Source of the DNA: an uncultured Negativicutes bacterium
GTDB taxonomy: Bacteria; Bacillota; Negativicutes; Acidaminococcales; Acidaminococcaceae
Direction of reading: 5' to 3'
DNA length: 12,854 bases
Assembly: GCA_937926555.1 (NCBI GenBank)
Contig: CALAZX010000316.1
Coordinates: 1-12,854 of the forward strand
Part shown: in pieces, positions 1 through 6,677 of the stretch
Numbering within the stretch: the stretch's first letter is position 1
Layout of the letters: each line of letters starts with the position of its first letter
The notes under the pieces: generated by a model
Seen by the model: the letters and a program-made list of their open reading frames with translations, nothing else
Told to the model about the DNA's origin: nothing
Databases searched by the model: none
Made by a program: the position numbers and the translations under genes

Positions 1-651
1 GTTGTTCCGGGGAGGCCACACATCCTCGCGGACTGCTCCGCCCCTCACGTTCTGCCGGCGGGTTCTTGCCAGACCCGGCTGCACGGTGGGCGAAAGCATG
101 GCCTTCTGCGCGTAATAGGCTTTCAGCGCGGGAATCAGCCCCTCCAGGATATAATCCGGAGCCGGCGGTTCCGAGCGGAGAATGCCCTCGTCATCCACGG
201 TGAGGACCAGGTTGTCGTACTGTTCCCCTCCGTTGGTTGTCAGCGTAACTGTTATTGTATCATCTTTCTCCTGGAAGAAGCAATCTTTTAATTCACGGGA
301 TTCCTTGATTTTCTCCCATTCCAGGTAGAAGCCGTAAAGCTTCTTCTGTGCCTCTTCGGGGATGTCCTCCCCCACCACCACGGTCTCCGTCTCCTCGATG
401 GGCGTGCAGTCCATGTCCTCATGGACCGTGCCGTCCTCCAGGGTGACGGTCACGGTGAGCACGTAGTCCCTCTCATGGAACTCGGCGCTCCGGATCTGCC
501 AGCGGTCTTTCCAGGCCTCCACGCAGTCCCCGCAGATGAGCTTGGCTTCCCGCAGGCTGGTGGCGGTGAAGTCCTCCTGGTAATAGATCTGCTGTTCCGG
601 ACGGAACTCTTTCCCGCAGCGGGAGCAGACCAGCGGTATGGTACGAATCAT
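1..651 (-). CDS. Unrecognised protein with two CxxC pairs (5' part; 3' end outside window)
   Basis: This frame stays open for 217 codons from an ATG at 651 to the window edge, so the C-terminus is missing. The start is well supported: AGGAGG at 660-665 lies 8 nt upstream. The N-terminus has two cysteine pairs, C9-x2-C12 (CSRC) and C40-x2-C43 (CGDC), about 27 residues apart, as in a small structural zinc-binding knuckle or rubredoxin-like fold. The middle (about residues 60-100) is acidic and rich in Thr, Glu and Val, with alternating patterns that suggest beta strands. A lysine-rich stretch, KLYGFYLEWEKIKE, follows, and the visible end is basic and Arg-rich. No signal peptide or membrane segment is seen. 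I do not recognise the family and assign no function. It starts only 41 nt after the tRNA-Pro terminator, so it may use a promoter in that gap or terminator read-through. Confidence 0.8.
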   Translation of the reverse strand, partial: MIRTIPLVCSRCGKEFRPEQQIYYQEDFTATSLREAKLICGDCVEAWKDRWQIRSAEFHERDYVLTVTVTLEDGTVHEDMDCTPIEETETVVVGEDIPEEAQKKLYGFYLEWEKIKESRELKDCFFQEKDDTITVTLTTNGGEQYDNLVLTVDDEGILRSEPPAPDYILEGLIPALKAYYAQKAMLSPTVQPGLARTRRQNVRGGAVREDVWPPRNN

Positions 652-691
652 GCTTTCTTCCTCCTGAATTATCGCTTCTTCCGCATTGCAT

Positions 692-724
692 AAAAAAAGC
701 CTTTACGGATTTCTCCGTAAAGGC
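692..724 (-). terminator. Intrinsic terminator of tRNA-Pro
   Basis: A perfect 11-bp inverted repeat (699-709 with 714-724) closes on a 4-nt loop that reads GAAA on the transcribed strand, a GNRA tetraloop. Seven T residues (692-698) follow it. It begins 13 nt after the tRNA 3' end, so it ends the tRNA transcript and separates it from the downstream protein gene. Confidence 0.95.
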
Positions 725-736
725 ATGGATTCGAAA

Positions 737-813
737 TGGTCGGAGCGACTAGATTTGAACTAGCGACCTCTTCCACCCCAAGGAAGCGCTCTACCAAGCT
801 GAGCCACGCCCCG
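737..813 (-). tRNA. tRNA-Pro (anticodon GGG)
   Basis: The 77-nt minus-strand sequence folds as a complete cloverleaf. The acceptor stem CGGGGCG pairs with CGCTCCG (one G-T wobble), the D stem is GCTC/GAGC with GG in the loop, and the anticodon stem is CTTCC/GGAAG. The anticodon loop TTGGGGT places GGG at positions 34-36, which reads proline CCC and CCU. The T loop is TTCAAAT on a 5-bp stem with one G-T pair. Discriminator A and an encoded CCA end complete it. The gene is flanked by its own promoter and terminator, so it is a single-tRNA unit. Confidence 0.97.
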
Positions 814-826
814 AATCACAATGACA

Positions 827-855
827 AGTTTAATACATATAGGCGGTTCTGTCAA
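827..855 (-). promoter_or_regulatory. Sigma-70-type promoter of tRNA-Pro
   Basis: On the minus strand a perfect -35 TTGACA (850-855) is separated by 17 bp from TAAACT (827-832), a 4/6 match to the -10 consensus. The mature tRNA begins 13 nt after the -10 box, leaving a few nucleotides of 5' leader for RNase P to remove. The upstream DNA is very AT-rich and could act as an UP element. Confidence 0.8.
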
Positions 856-896
856 CCCCTTTTCTGAAAAAAATCAAAAAAAAGAGGAAAAAGTTG

Positions 897-922
897 AAAA
901 AACCGGAAAAATCTTTTTACCG
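897..922 (-). terminator. Probable intrinsic terminator after thrB
   Basis: CGG (920-922) and AAAA (915-918) pair with CCG (904-906) and TTTT (908-911), with one mismatch and a 3-nt loop, followed by six T residues (897-902). The stem overlaps the thrB stop codon. It is AT-rich and imperfect, so weaker than the other terminators here, but the T-run and its position between thrB and the tRNA promoter support the call. Confidence 0.6.
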
Positions 923-1837
923 CAGCGGCCGCGCGCCCTTCAGATCCAGGTCCAGCACATGGTATACAGCGTGCTGTCCCGCCTTGGCGAAAGCGTCCAC
1001 CATGGCCTTGCCGATGGCGTCGCCGTCCTGGTCGGGAGCGGCATAGGCCATCAGGGTGGAGCCTGCGCCGCTGATGATGCCTTTGTAGGCGCCTGCTTCT
1101 TCTGCCGCCTTGAACACGTCCTCCAGACCCGGGATCAGATGGCTCCGGTAGTTCTGGTGGAGCTTGTCCTCCAGGGCGAATTTCAGCAGGGTGTCGTCCC
1201 CGCTGAGGAGGGCGCTGACCAGCAGCGCCGTCCGGGAGGAGTTGAACACTGCGTCCACGTGGGGCACATGGGCCGGGATAGCTTTCCGTGCCTTATGGGT
1301 GGAAAGCGGCGTGTCCGGCACCACGGCGATGAACTGCAGGGGCAGTTTGGGCACCATGCGGGAAGTATAGGCCTTGCCGTCCTCCTGGATGCTCACGGTG
1401 AAGCCGCCGAACAGGGCCGGGGCCACGTTGTCCGGGTGGCCCTCCAGCCGGTTGGCGTGCTGCAGCAGGGCGTTCTTGTCCAGATTGGCCCCGCTGAGGA
1501 TGCTGCCGGCCATGACGCCGGCCACGATGGCGGTGGAGCTGCTGCCCAGTCCCCGGCTCTGGGGGACGCGGTTGTGCATCTTCACATGCATGCCGATCCG
1601 TTTCCCGTCGGTGGCGGGGTTCCACACGTCCAGGAAGGACGCGAAGGCCAGGTTGTGGCCGGAGGGTTTCAGCCGGTCGGCCCCCTCCCCTTTCACGTCC
1701 AGACGGAAGCCGGTATGCTCATCGCTGATGATGTAGGTGAAATCGTTATATAGGCCCAGGGCCAGCCCCAGGCTGTCGTAACCGGGTCCGCAGTTGGCCG
1801 AGGTGGCCGGCACCCGGATGGTGACGCTCTTTTTCAT
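917..1837 (-). CDS. thrB: Homoserine kinase
   Basis: This is a 306-residue GHMP-family kinase that phosphorylates L-homoserine with ATP to O-phosphohomoserine, the penultimate step of threonine synthesis in the cytosol. The family motifs are all present: the N-terminal PATSANCGPGYDSLG (residues 10-24), the ATP-binding loop RGLGSSST (95-102), EGHPDNV (132-138) and the C-terminal glycine motif ISGAGST (255-261). Length is normal for the family. The ATG at 1837 has GGAGG seven nucleotides upstream; this site overlaps the hom stop codon (TAAGGAGG), and the gap to hom is 12 bp. This implies cotranscription and probably coupled translation with hom. A terminator begins at its stop codon, so it is the last gene of the amino-acid block. 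No motif residue is missing. Confidence 0.96.
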   Translation of the reverse strand: MKKSVTIRVPATSANCGPGYDSLGLALGLYNDFTYIISDEHTGFRLDVKGEGADRLKPSGHNLAFASFLDVWNPATDGKRIGMHVKMHNRVPQSRGLGSSSTAIVAGVMAGSILSGANLDKNALLQHANRLEGHPDNVAPALFGGFTVSIQEDGKAYTSRMVPKLPLQFIAVVPDTPLSTHKARKAIPAHVPHVDAVFNSSRTALLVSALLSGDDTLLKFALEDKLHQNYRSHLIPGLEDVFKAAEEAGAYKGIISGAGSTLMAYAAPDQDGDAIGKAMVDAFAKAGQHAVYHVLDLDLKGARPLR

Positions 1838-1849
1838 ATAAGGACCTCC

Positions 1850-3160
1850 TTAGAATTCCAGGGAAGGGTCTTCCACCCGCAGCACGCTGCAGACACGTTT
1901 CACGATGGGAAGCACCTTCAGGGTCTGGATGGAGAGCTCCAGGCTCATGCGGCTCACATTGTTGGTGATGACCACAATCTCCGCCACGCCCTCCGCGGGT
2001 TTGTTCTTCTGGATGACGGTGCTGAGGCTCATCTGCTGGGCGCCGAAAGTGGCCGCGATGGCCGCCAGCACGCCGGGCTTGTCCTCCACGTGCATGCGGA
2101 TGTAGCAGGGAGTCATCTCCTTGTCCGCCGGGCACAGTTTCTTCTCCTCGAAGCAGGTGCAGGTCACCCGTCCCGTGGAATGGGAGATGATGTTCCGGGC
2201 GGTGTCGATGATGTCGCCGCAGACAGCGGAGGCGGTGGGCATGCGGCCCGCTCCCTGTCCCAGGAACATGGCCTCGCCCACGGCGTCGCCGTTGACGAAG
2301 ACCGCGTTGAAGGCGTCGTTCACCCCTGCCAGGGGATGGTGTTTCGGCAGCATGGCCGGATACACGTTGGCGCTGATGCCGTACTCCGGATCGTGTTTGG
2401 CCACGCCCAGAAGCTTGATCACATAGCCCAGGTCACGGGCGTGCTCCACGTCGCGGGCCTCCACGTTCTGGATGCCCTCCACATGGACGTCGTCCAGGGA
2501 GACACGGGTGTTGAAGGCGATGGAAGCCAGGATGGCGATCTTCCGGGCCGCGTCGAAGCCGCCCACGTCCGCCGTAGGGTCGGATTCCGCATAGCCCTTC
2601 TCCTGGGCCTCACGCAGTGCGTCCTCATAGGAGAGGCCCTCCAGGCTCATGCGGGTCAGCATGTAGTTGGTGGTGCCGTTGACGATACCCATGACGCTGC
2701 TGATGCGGTTGGCCGCCAGGCAGCTCTTCAGCGGACGGATGATGGGGATGCCGCCGCCCACAGCCGCCTCGAACTGGAAGTCCACCTGGTGCTCGTTGGC
2801 CAGGCTGAACAGCTCCTCGCCGTACTTGGCCAGGATGTCCTTGTTGGCGGTGATCACGTTCTTGCCCTTCTTCATGGCCTCGGCCATGTACTCCTTGGCG
2901 GGATGCTCCCGGCCGATGAGTTCCACCACGATGTCGATCTCGGGATCGTCCACGATATCCTCGATCTTATCCGTGAATTTCACAGGGAATTTCTCAATCT
3001 CCGGTTTGATCCGGTTCATGTCATGCACAAGCACCGTCTTGATCTCCACGGGTCTGCCCACTCTTCTGGCGATCTCCTCACGGTTCTCCGCCAGAACAAT
3101 CAGCACGCCCCCGCCTACGGTTCCGGTGCCCAGTAATCCTACTTTAATCGCTTCTGCCAT
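1850..3160 (-). CDS. hom: Homoserine dehydrogenase with C-terminal ACT domain
   Basis: This is a 436-residue enzyme that reduces aspartate semialdehyde to homoserine with NAD(P)H, the branch point to threonine and methionine. The Rossmann glycine motif GTGTVGGG is at residues 11-18, VITANKD at 102-108, EAAVGGGIPI at 131-140, NGTTNYML at 161-168 and DAARKIAIL at 203-211. A C-terminal ACT domain starts near 351 (CYIRMHVEDKPGVLAAIA), the usual site of threonine feedback inhibition. No aspartokinase is fused to it. I chose the ATG at 3160 because GAGGGGG (3170-3176) lies 9 nt upstream and the length then matches the family. The frame stays open to an upstream ATG at 3214, but that would add 18 residues unlike any Hom N-terminus and would include a hairpin. 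thrB follows after 12 bp. The gene is preceded by a structured 285-nt gap. Confidence 0.96.
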   Translation of the reverse strand: MAEAIKVGLLGTGTVGGGVLIVLAENREEIARRVGRPVEIKTVLVHDMNRIKPEIEKFPVKFTDKIEDIVDDPEIDIVVELIGREHPAKEYMAEAMKKGKNVITANKDILAKYGEELFSLANEHQVDFQFEAAVGGGIPIIRPLKSCLAANRISSVMGIVNGTTNYMLTRMSLEGLSYEDALREAQEKGYAESDPTADVGGFDAARKIAILASIAFNTRVSLDDVHVEGIQNVEARDVEHARDLGYVIKLLGVAKHDPEYGISANVYPAMLPKHHPLAGVNDAFNAVFVNGDAVGEAMFLGQGAGRMPTASAVCGDIIDTARNIISHSTGRVTCTCFEEKKLCPADKEMTPCYIRMHVEDKPGVLAAIAATFGAQQMSLSTVIQKNKPAEGVAEIVVITNNVSRMSLELSIQTLKVLPIVKRVCSVLRVEDPSLEF

Positions 3161-3445
3161 TCCAGATTTCCCCCTCGTCTCCATTTTCAGTCTTTTTCCG
3201 GTGGACATGCCCACCGCCGGCGTACTGTTTTTGTCCGGATAACAGAAGAGTCTGTCCGCCTCCCAAGAGATGCCGGATAGACTCTTCCCGTTCTATTTGT
3301 TTGTGATATGCGCCCCCCAAAGGGCATCCTATATGCGTTTAAGGGCTCTCTCCCGCTTCAGTGGGCGGGGATGGCTGCCATGGATCTCCCGGAGGTTTTC
3401 CGGCGGTCTCAGGCGGCCACAGGCCTTCACGCGTCTTTTGCCGGA
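3161..3445 (-). promoter_or_regulatory. Structured leader/intergenic region upstream of hom
   Basis: No gene is seen in these 285 nt between the ACT-protein stop and hom. On the transcribed strand there are three hairpins: an ATGCCC/GGGCGCAT stem near 3307-3327, a 13-position stem-loop at 3246-3286, and CGGTGG-GCATGT-CCACCG at 3199-3216, just upstream of the hom ribosome-binding site. None is followed by a T-run, so none is an obvious intrinsic terminator. I did not find a T-box motif, a SAM-I riboswitch core or a Thr-rich leader peptide. No convincing promoter was found either, but hom may still have its own. A regulatory leader is an inference. Confidence 0.35.
3246..3286 (-). repeat. Long imperfect inverted repeat in the hom leader
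   Basis: AAGAGTCTATCCG (3274-3286) and CGGACAGACTCTT (3246-3258) pair at 12 of 13 positions on the minus strand around a 15-nt loop. The single mismatch is A-C on the minus strand, which would be a G-U wobble if the plus strand were transcribed. AAC/GTT outside the stem could extend it across an internal loop. The loop contains a small CTC/GAG helix. It is too long and regular to be chance noise, but its class is unknown. Confidence 0.7.
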
Positions 3446-3889
3446 TTATACCTGGCCCAGGACTTCCAGGCGTTTCACGCCGTCGATCATGCGCAGTTTG
3501 TCCAGCAGGGCCTCCAGGTCGATGGTCAGGTTGTTGGTCTCGATGGAGATGGTGGTGTTGGCCACGCCCTGCAGGGGAATCCCCTGGTTGATGGTCATGA
3601 TGCTGCCGGAATCGGAAGCCACGGTGTTCAGCACCTTGGACAGCACGCCGGACTTATGCTCCAGCAGCAGGGACAGGGTGATGATCTTGTCCTTGCTTGC
3701 CTCATAAAACGGGAAGACATAGTCTTTGTATTTGTAATAAGCGCTGCGGCTCAGTCCCATTTTCTCAACGGCTTCGTTGATGGTCTTCACTTCGCCGCGT
3801 TTCAGAATCTCTTTCACTTTGATGGTTTTCTTGATTGCCTCCGGCAGGATCTCTTCCCGTACCAGATAGAATGTTGATTTTTCGGACAT
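3446..3889 (-). CDS. pheB: PheB-like ACT domain protein (UPF0735 family)
   Basis: This is a 147-residue protein closely resembling Bacillus subtilis PheB in layout and length. The N-terminus FYLVREEILPEAIKKT (residues 7-22) leads into a predicted helix-turn-helix-like segment INEAVEKMGLSRSAYYKYKD (37-56), and then VFPFYE. The C-terminal ACT domain runs from about 69 to 145 (LLLEHKSGVLSKVLNTVA, then INQGIPLQGVANTTISI). ACT domains bind amino acids. The family's biochemical role is not firmly established; a link to aromatic amino-acid synthesis was suggested because pheB neighbours pheA in bacilli. Here it precedes hom and thrB, which suggests a regulatory role in amino-acid synthesis. I chose the ATG at 3889 for its GGAG 8 nt upstream and its match to the family; the frame happens to stay open upstream to 3949. 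CCGGCAC/GTGCCGG (3940-3946, 3974-3980) could form a hairpin in the 123-nt gap after plsY. Confidence 0.9.
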   Translation of the reverse strand: MSEKSTFYLVREEILPEAIKKTIKVKEILKRGEVKTINEAVEKMGLSRSAYYKYKDYVFPFYEASKDKIITLSLLLEHKSGVLSKVLNTVASDSGSIMTINQGIPLQGVANTTISIETNNLTIDLEALLDKLRMIDGVKRLEVLGQV

Positions 3890-4012
3890 ACAATCCACTC
3901 CTTTGATTTTTTTCAGGGTCTCTTTGTTGTTGGTATCAGCCGGCACCATGCGTTCAATGGGTTGATGCTTCCTGTGCCGGGTGATGGTATATGGGTAATT
4001 TTATAAAAAACG

Positions 4013-4630
4013 TCATTTGCCCTTCTTGTCCATGGAGCCCGGGCTGATCTTGCTCTCGGTGCCGTCCATGAGACGCTTGATGTTGTCTTTGTGGCGCAGG
4101 ACCACGAAGAGACAGGCCAGCGTGCCGAACACGGCATAAGGGAAGGGATACCCCAGGCACCAGCCGGAGGCGGCGGCCACGATGGCCCCCACCACAGATC
4201 CCAGGGAAACGTAGCGGGTCACCAGGACGATGGCCAGCCATACGGCGAAGCCGATCCCGGCGCTCAGGGGCAGCATGAACAGGAACAGGCCCAGTCCGGT
4301 GGCGACCCCCTTGCCGCCCTTGAATCCCAGGAAAAGGGAATAGTTATGACCCAGCAGCGCGCCCAGCGCGGCCACGGCCACCAGGACCGGGTCACCCAGG
4401 AAATGCCGCACCAGCGCCAGGGCGATGATGCCTTTCAGCATATCCCCTATCAGCACCAGCACCGCGGTCTTCGGCCCCACCGTGCGGAACACGTTGGTGG
4501 CGCCGATATTGCCGCTGCCGTAATCTCGTATATCAATACCGTGAAAAGCTTTCACCAGCCATAATCCGCAGGGCACGGAACCGAACACATAGCCCAGCAG
4601 GAAACAGGCGGCGGTGGTTATGGAATCCAC
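4013..4630 (-). CDS. plsY: Acyl-phosphate:glycerol-3-phosphate acyltransferase PlsY
   Basis: This is a 205-residue integral membrane enzyme that transfers an acyl group from acyl-phosphate (made by PlsX) to glycerol-3-phosphate, giving lysophosphatidic acid, the first committed step of phospholipid synthesis. All three family motifs are present: YGSGNIGATNVFRT (residues 37-50), GHNYSLFLGFKGGKGVAT (94-111) and RHKDNIKRLMDGTE (179-192). Hydrophobic segments near 5-27, 54-76, 82-95, 112-137 and 141-181 agree with the multi-spanning topology. The C-terminus is polar and lysine-rich. The start is GTG at 4630: no in-frame ATG fits, and AGGTG lies 8 nt upstream. It follows der after 52 bp, as in many Bacillota. 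The usual next gene gpsA is absent, and the PheB-like gene comes next. Confidence 0.96.
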   Translation of the reverse strand: MDSITTAACFLLGYVFGSVPCGLWLVKAFHGIDIRDYGSGNIGATNVFRTVGPKTAVLVLIGDMLKGIIALALVRHFLGDPVLVAVAALGALLGHNYSLFLGFKGGKGVATGLGLFLFMLPLSAGIGFAVWLAIVLVTRYVSLGSVVGAIVAAASGWCLGYPFPYAVFGTLACLFVVLRHKDNIKRLMDGTESKISPGSMDKKGK

Positions 4631-4638
4631 TATATAAA

Positions 4639-4643
4639 CACCT
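4639..4643 (-). promoter_or_regulatory. Ribosome-binding site that fixes the plsY GTG start
   Basis: AGGTG (with an overlapping GAGG at 4641-4644) lies 8 nt before the GTG at 4630. No ATG or TTG in the plsY frame near this point has comparable spacing, so the site supports the non-ATG start. Confidence 0.6.
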
Positions 4644-4654
4644 CAGTCGATGGA

Positions 4655-4669
4655 CGCGGCCTTGCCGCG
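4655..4669 (-). repeat. GC-rich hairpin in the der-plsY gap
   Basis: CGCGGC (4664-4669) and GCCGCG (4655-4660) form a perfect 6-bp stem on a 3-nt loop just after the der stop codon. No T-run follows, so it is not an intrinsic terminator. It could be an mRNA processing or stability element, or chance in GC-rich DNA. Confidence 0.45.
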
Positions 4670-4682
4670 CCGTGATAATTGG

Positions 4683-6014
4683 TTATAAATCGTCCTCGTT
4701 CTTCGCCCGCACGATCATGTGCAGCGGGGTGCCCTCGAAACCGAAGGATTCCCGGAGCTTGTTCTCCAGATACCGCTGGTAGGAGAAGTGCATCCCCTCC
4801 GGGTTGTTGACGAACAGCACGAATGTGGGCGGTTTCACCTTCACCTGGGTGGCGAAGTAGATCTTCAGCTGCTTGCCGCGGTCCGTGGGAGGCGGATTGA
4901 TGGCGCAGGCGTCCTCGATCACCTGGTTCAGCACCGAGGTGGAGATGCGCAGCGCGCTCTGCTCAGCCACATACTTGATGACCTCGGGCAGACGGTGGAT
5001 ACGCTGCATGGTCATGGCGGACACGTAGACAACCGGAGCGTACTGCAGGAACACCAGCTCCTTGCGCAGCTCCTCGGTGTAGCGCAGGGTGGAGGTGTTG
5101 TCCTTCTTGTACAGGTCCCACTTGTTCACCACCAGGATGATGCCTTTGCCCGCCTCATGGGCGTAGCCTACGATCTTCTTGTCCTGCTCCGTCACGCCGG
5201 TGATGGCGTCGATGACCATCAGCACCACGTCGGAACGGTCCACCGCCCGCAGGGAGCGGATGATGCTGTATTTCTCGATGAGCTCGTCCACACGGGCCTT
5301 GCGGCGCATGCCCGCGGTGTCGATGAAGAGGAACTTCTGTCCGTCCTTCACCACCGGGGTGTCGATGGCGTCACGGGTGGTACCCGCCACGTCGCTGACA
5401 ATGGAGCGCTCCTCCCCCACAAGTGCGTTGAAGATGGAGGATTTGCCCACGTTGGGGCGGCCGATGAGGGCCACCTTGATGTCGTCCTCGTCCTCGTCGT
5501 CCAGCTGGGGCACGGTCTGGTCCACTTTCTCCATCAGGGCGTCCAGCATATCGCCGAGGCCCAGATAATTGGCTGCGGAGATGGGAATCGGGTCGCCCAG
5601 GCCCAGGTTGTAGAACTCGAACACCTGGAGCTCCTGTTTCGGGGAGTCCGCCTTGTTCACCGCCAGCAGGATGGGTTTGCCGGATTTGCGCAGAATGGTG
5701 GCCACCGCGTCGTCGTCGTCGGTGATGCCGGTACGGGCGTCGCAGACAAAGAGGATCACGTCAGCCTCACGGATGGCGATCTTGGCCTGCTCCCGGATGG
5801 AGATGGCGATCTTGTCCGTGTTGGCGATCTCGATACCGCCGGTATCCACAATGACAAACTCCCGGTCCAGCCATTCGGCTGTGGAATACAGCCGGTCTCT
5901 GGTCACGCCGGGGGTATCTTCCACGATGGAGATACGCTGGTTGGCCAGTACGTTGAATAATGTCGATTTGCCCACGTTGGGGCGGCCGACAATCGCGATA
6001 ATGGGTTTTGCCAT
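4683..6014 (-). CDS. der: Ribosome-assembly GTPase Der (EngA)
   Basis: This is a 443-residue tandem GTPase needed for late 50S subunit assembly; the length is typical. The first G domain has GRPNVGKS (residues 10-17), DTPGVTRDR (33-41), DTGG (57-60) and NKAD (120-123). The second has GRPNVGKS (185-192), GTTRDAID (211-218), DTAGM (232-236) and NKWD (297-300). An acidic linker (LDDEDEDD, 171-178) separates them, and a KH-like domain occupies the last 90 or so residues, ending in a short acidic tail. The ATG at 6014 has GAGGT 7 nt upstream. It lies 122 bp after cobO in a gap with no visible terminator, and 52 bp before plsY. It is almost certainly essential. No anomaly was seen. Confidence 0.98.
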   Translation of the reverse strand: MAKPIIAIVGRPNVGKSTLFNVLANQRISIVEDTPGVTRDRLYSTAEWLDREFVIVDTGGIEIANTDKIAISIREQAKIAIREADVILFVCDARTGITDDDDAVATILRKSGKPILLAVNKADSPKQELQVFEFYNLGLGDPIPISAANYLGLGDMLDALMEKVDQTVPQLDDEDEDDIKVALIGRPNVGKSSIFNALVGEERSIVSDVAGTTRDAIDTPVVKDGQKFLFIDTAGMRRKARVDELIEKYSIIRSLRAVDRSDVVLMVIDAITGVTEQDKKIVGYAHEAGKGIILVVNKWDLYKKDNTSTLRYTEELRKELVFLQYAPVVYVSAMTMQRIHRLPEVIKYVAEQSALRISTSVLNQVIEDACAINPPPTDRGKQLKIYFATQVKVKPPTFVLFVNNPEGMHFSYQRYLENKLRESFGFEGTPLHMIVRAKNEDDL

Positions 6015-6136
6015 ATTACTTACCTCAACCTTTCTTTCATATTGCTTCGGGGAACGGCTTCTCCCTCTGTGGGGATGCCTCCCTCTCTATGGATGCGGAT
6101 TCTCCGGGCCGCCGCCAAGATGTCCTTCCAGACAGC

Positions 6137-6664
6137 TCAGTGGTCGATGCCGTTGCGGGAATCCACGCCTTTATAATAGTAATGTTTCACTTCCTGCATA
6201 TCCGTCACCAGATCCGCGATGCGGATCAGTTCGGGAGGTGCCTCCCGGCCCGTGAAGATGAGCTCCGTATGGTTCCGGTTGGCTTTGAGGAACTCCACCA
6301 CATGTTTCGTGTCGATGAGTCCCTTGGACATGGCCAGATTGATCTCGTCCAGGATCAGCAGGTCCGCCTCCCCGGAGAGGATCACCCGCTCCGCCTCGGC
6401 CCAGGCCTCCTTGGCCATCTGCACGTCGATGGGGTCCGGATGCCGGAAGTTCACGAAAGCGTCCCGTCCCATCTGTTTCATGGTGAAACCGGGCAGCGCC
6501 CGGCAGGCACGGACCTCGCCGTACCCCGGATCGTCTTTCATGAAGCTGATCATGGTCACTTTGGCGCCGTAGCCGATGGCCCGCAGGGCCACGCCCAGTG
6601 CCGCCGTCGTCTTGCCTTTGCCCGTTCCCGTATATACCTGGATCATGCCGTAGTTTTCTTTCAA
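6137..6664 (-). CDS. cobO: Cob(I)yrinic acid a,c-diamide adenosyltransferase (BtuR/CobO type)
   Basis: This is a 175-residue P-loop corrinoid adenosyltransferase that moves the 5'-deoxyadenosyl group of ATP onto cob(I)alamin or its precursors to make the adenosyl-cobalamin cofactor. The diagnostic IQVYTGTGKGKTTAALG (residues 8-24) holds the P-loop; LLILDEIN (102-109) is the Walker B-like strand; FTGREAPPELIRIADLVTDM (137-156) is the conserved C-terminal block. I chose the TTG at 6664: AGGAG lies 8 nt upstream and directly follows the DUF512 stop, with a 13-bp gap between genes. The first ATG of the family core (residue 7) would sit about 26 nt from that site. A longer frame from 6697 would overlap the DUF512 gene. 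The only B12 gene in the window, it lies between a radical-SAM gene and der, suggesting salvage rather than a synthesis cluster. The symbol btuR would be equally valid. Confidence 0.93.
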   Translation of the reverse strand: MKENYGMIQVYTGTGKGKTTAALGVALRAIGYGAKVTMISFMKDDPGYGEVRACRALPGFTMKQMGRDAFVNFRHPDPIDVQMAKEAWAEAERVILSGEADLLILDEINLAMSKGLIDTKHVVEFLKANRNHTELIFTGREAPPELIRIADLVTDMQEVKHYYYKGVDSRNGIDH

Positions 6665-6672
6665 GTCTGTCG

Positions 6673-6677
6673 CTCCT
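6673..6677 (-). promoter_or_regulatory. Ribosome-binding site that fixes the cobO TTG start
   Basis: AGGAG lies immediately after the upstream TAA stop and 8 nt before the TTG at 6664. This is ideal spacing and the main reason for choosing TTG over the ATG six codons downstream. Confidence 0.7.

Noticed and set aside
2090..3136. Long plus-strand open frame opposite hom
   Set aside because: It is the antisense shadow of a strongly conserved gene, rich in His, Val and Gly as expected of reversed GC-rich coding sequence, with no ribosome-binding site or family resemblance.
3199..3216. Intrinsic terminator between the ACT-protein gene and hom
   Set aside because: The hairpin is followed on the transcribed strand by an A-rich stretch, not T residues.
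3161..3445. T-box, SAM riboswitch or glycine riboswitch upstream of hom
   Set aside because: The structured gap suggested one, but I could not find the T-box sequence, the SAM-I core or the paired glycine aptamer motifs, and there is no terminator T-run.
3890..3949. Longer N-terminus for the PheB-like protein starting at 3949
   Set aside because: The added residues match nothing in the family, while the ATG at 3889 has a well-spaced ribosome-binding site and gives the usual 147 residues.
4719..5960. 413-codon plus-strand open frame opposite der
   Set aside because: der is certain on the minus strand by both GTPase motif sets. The opposite frame has the low-complexity look of a shadow, and no promoter or ribosome-binding site was seen.
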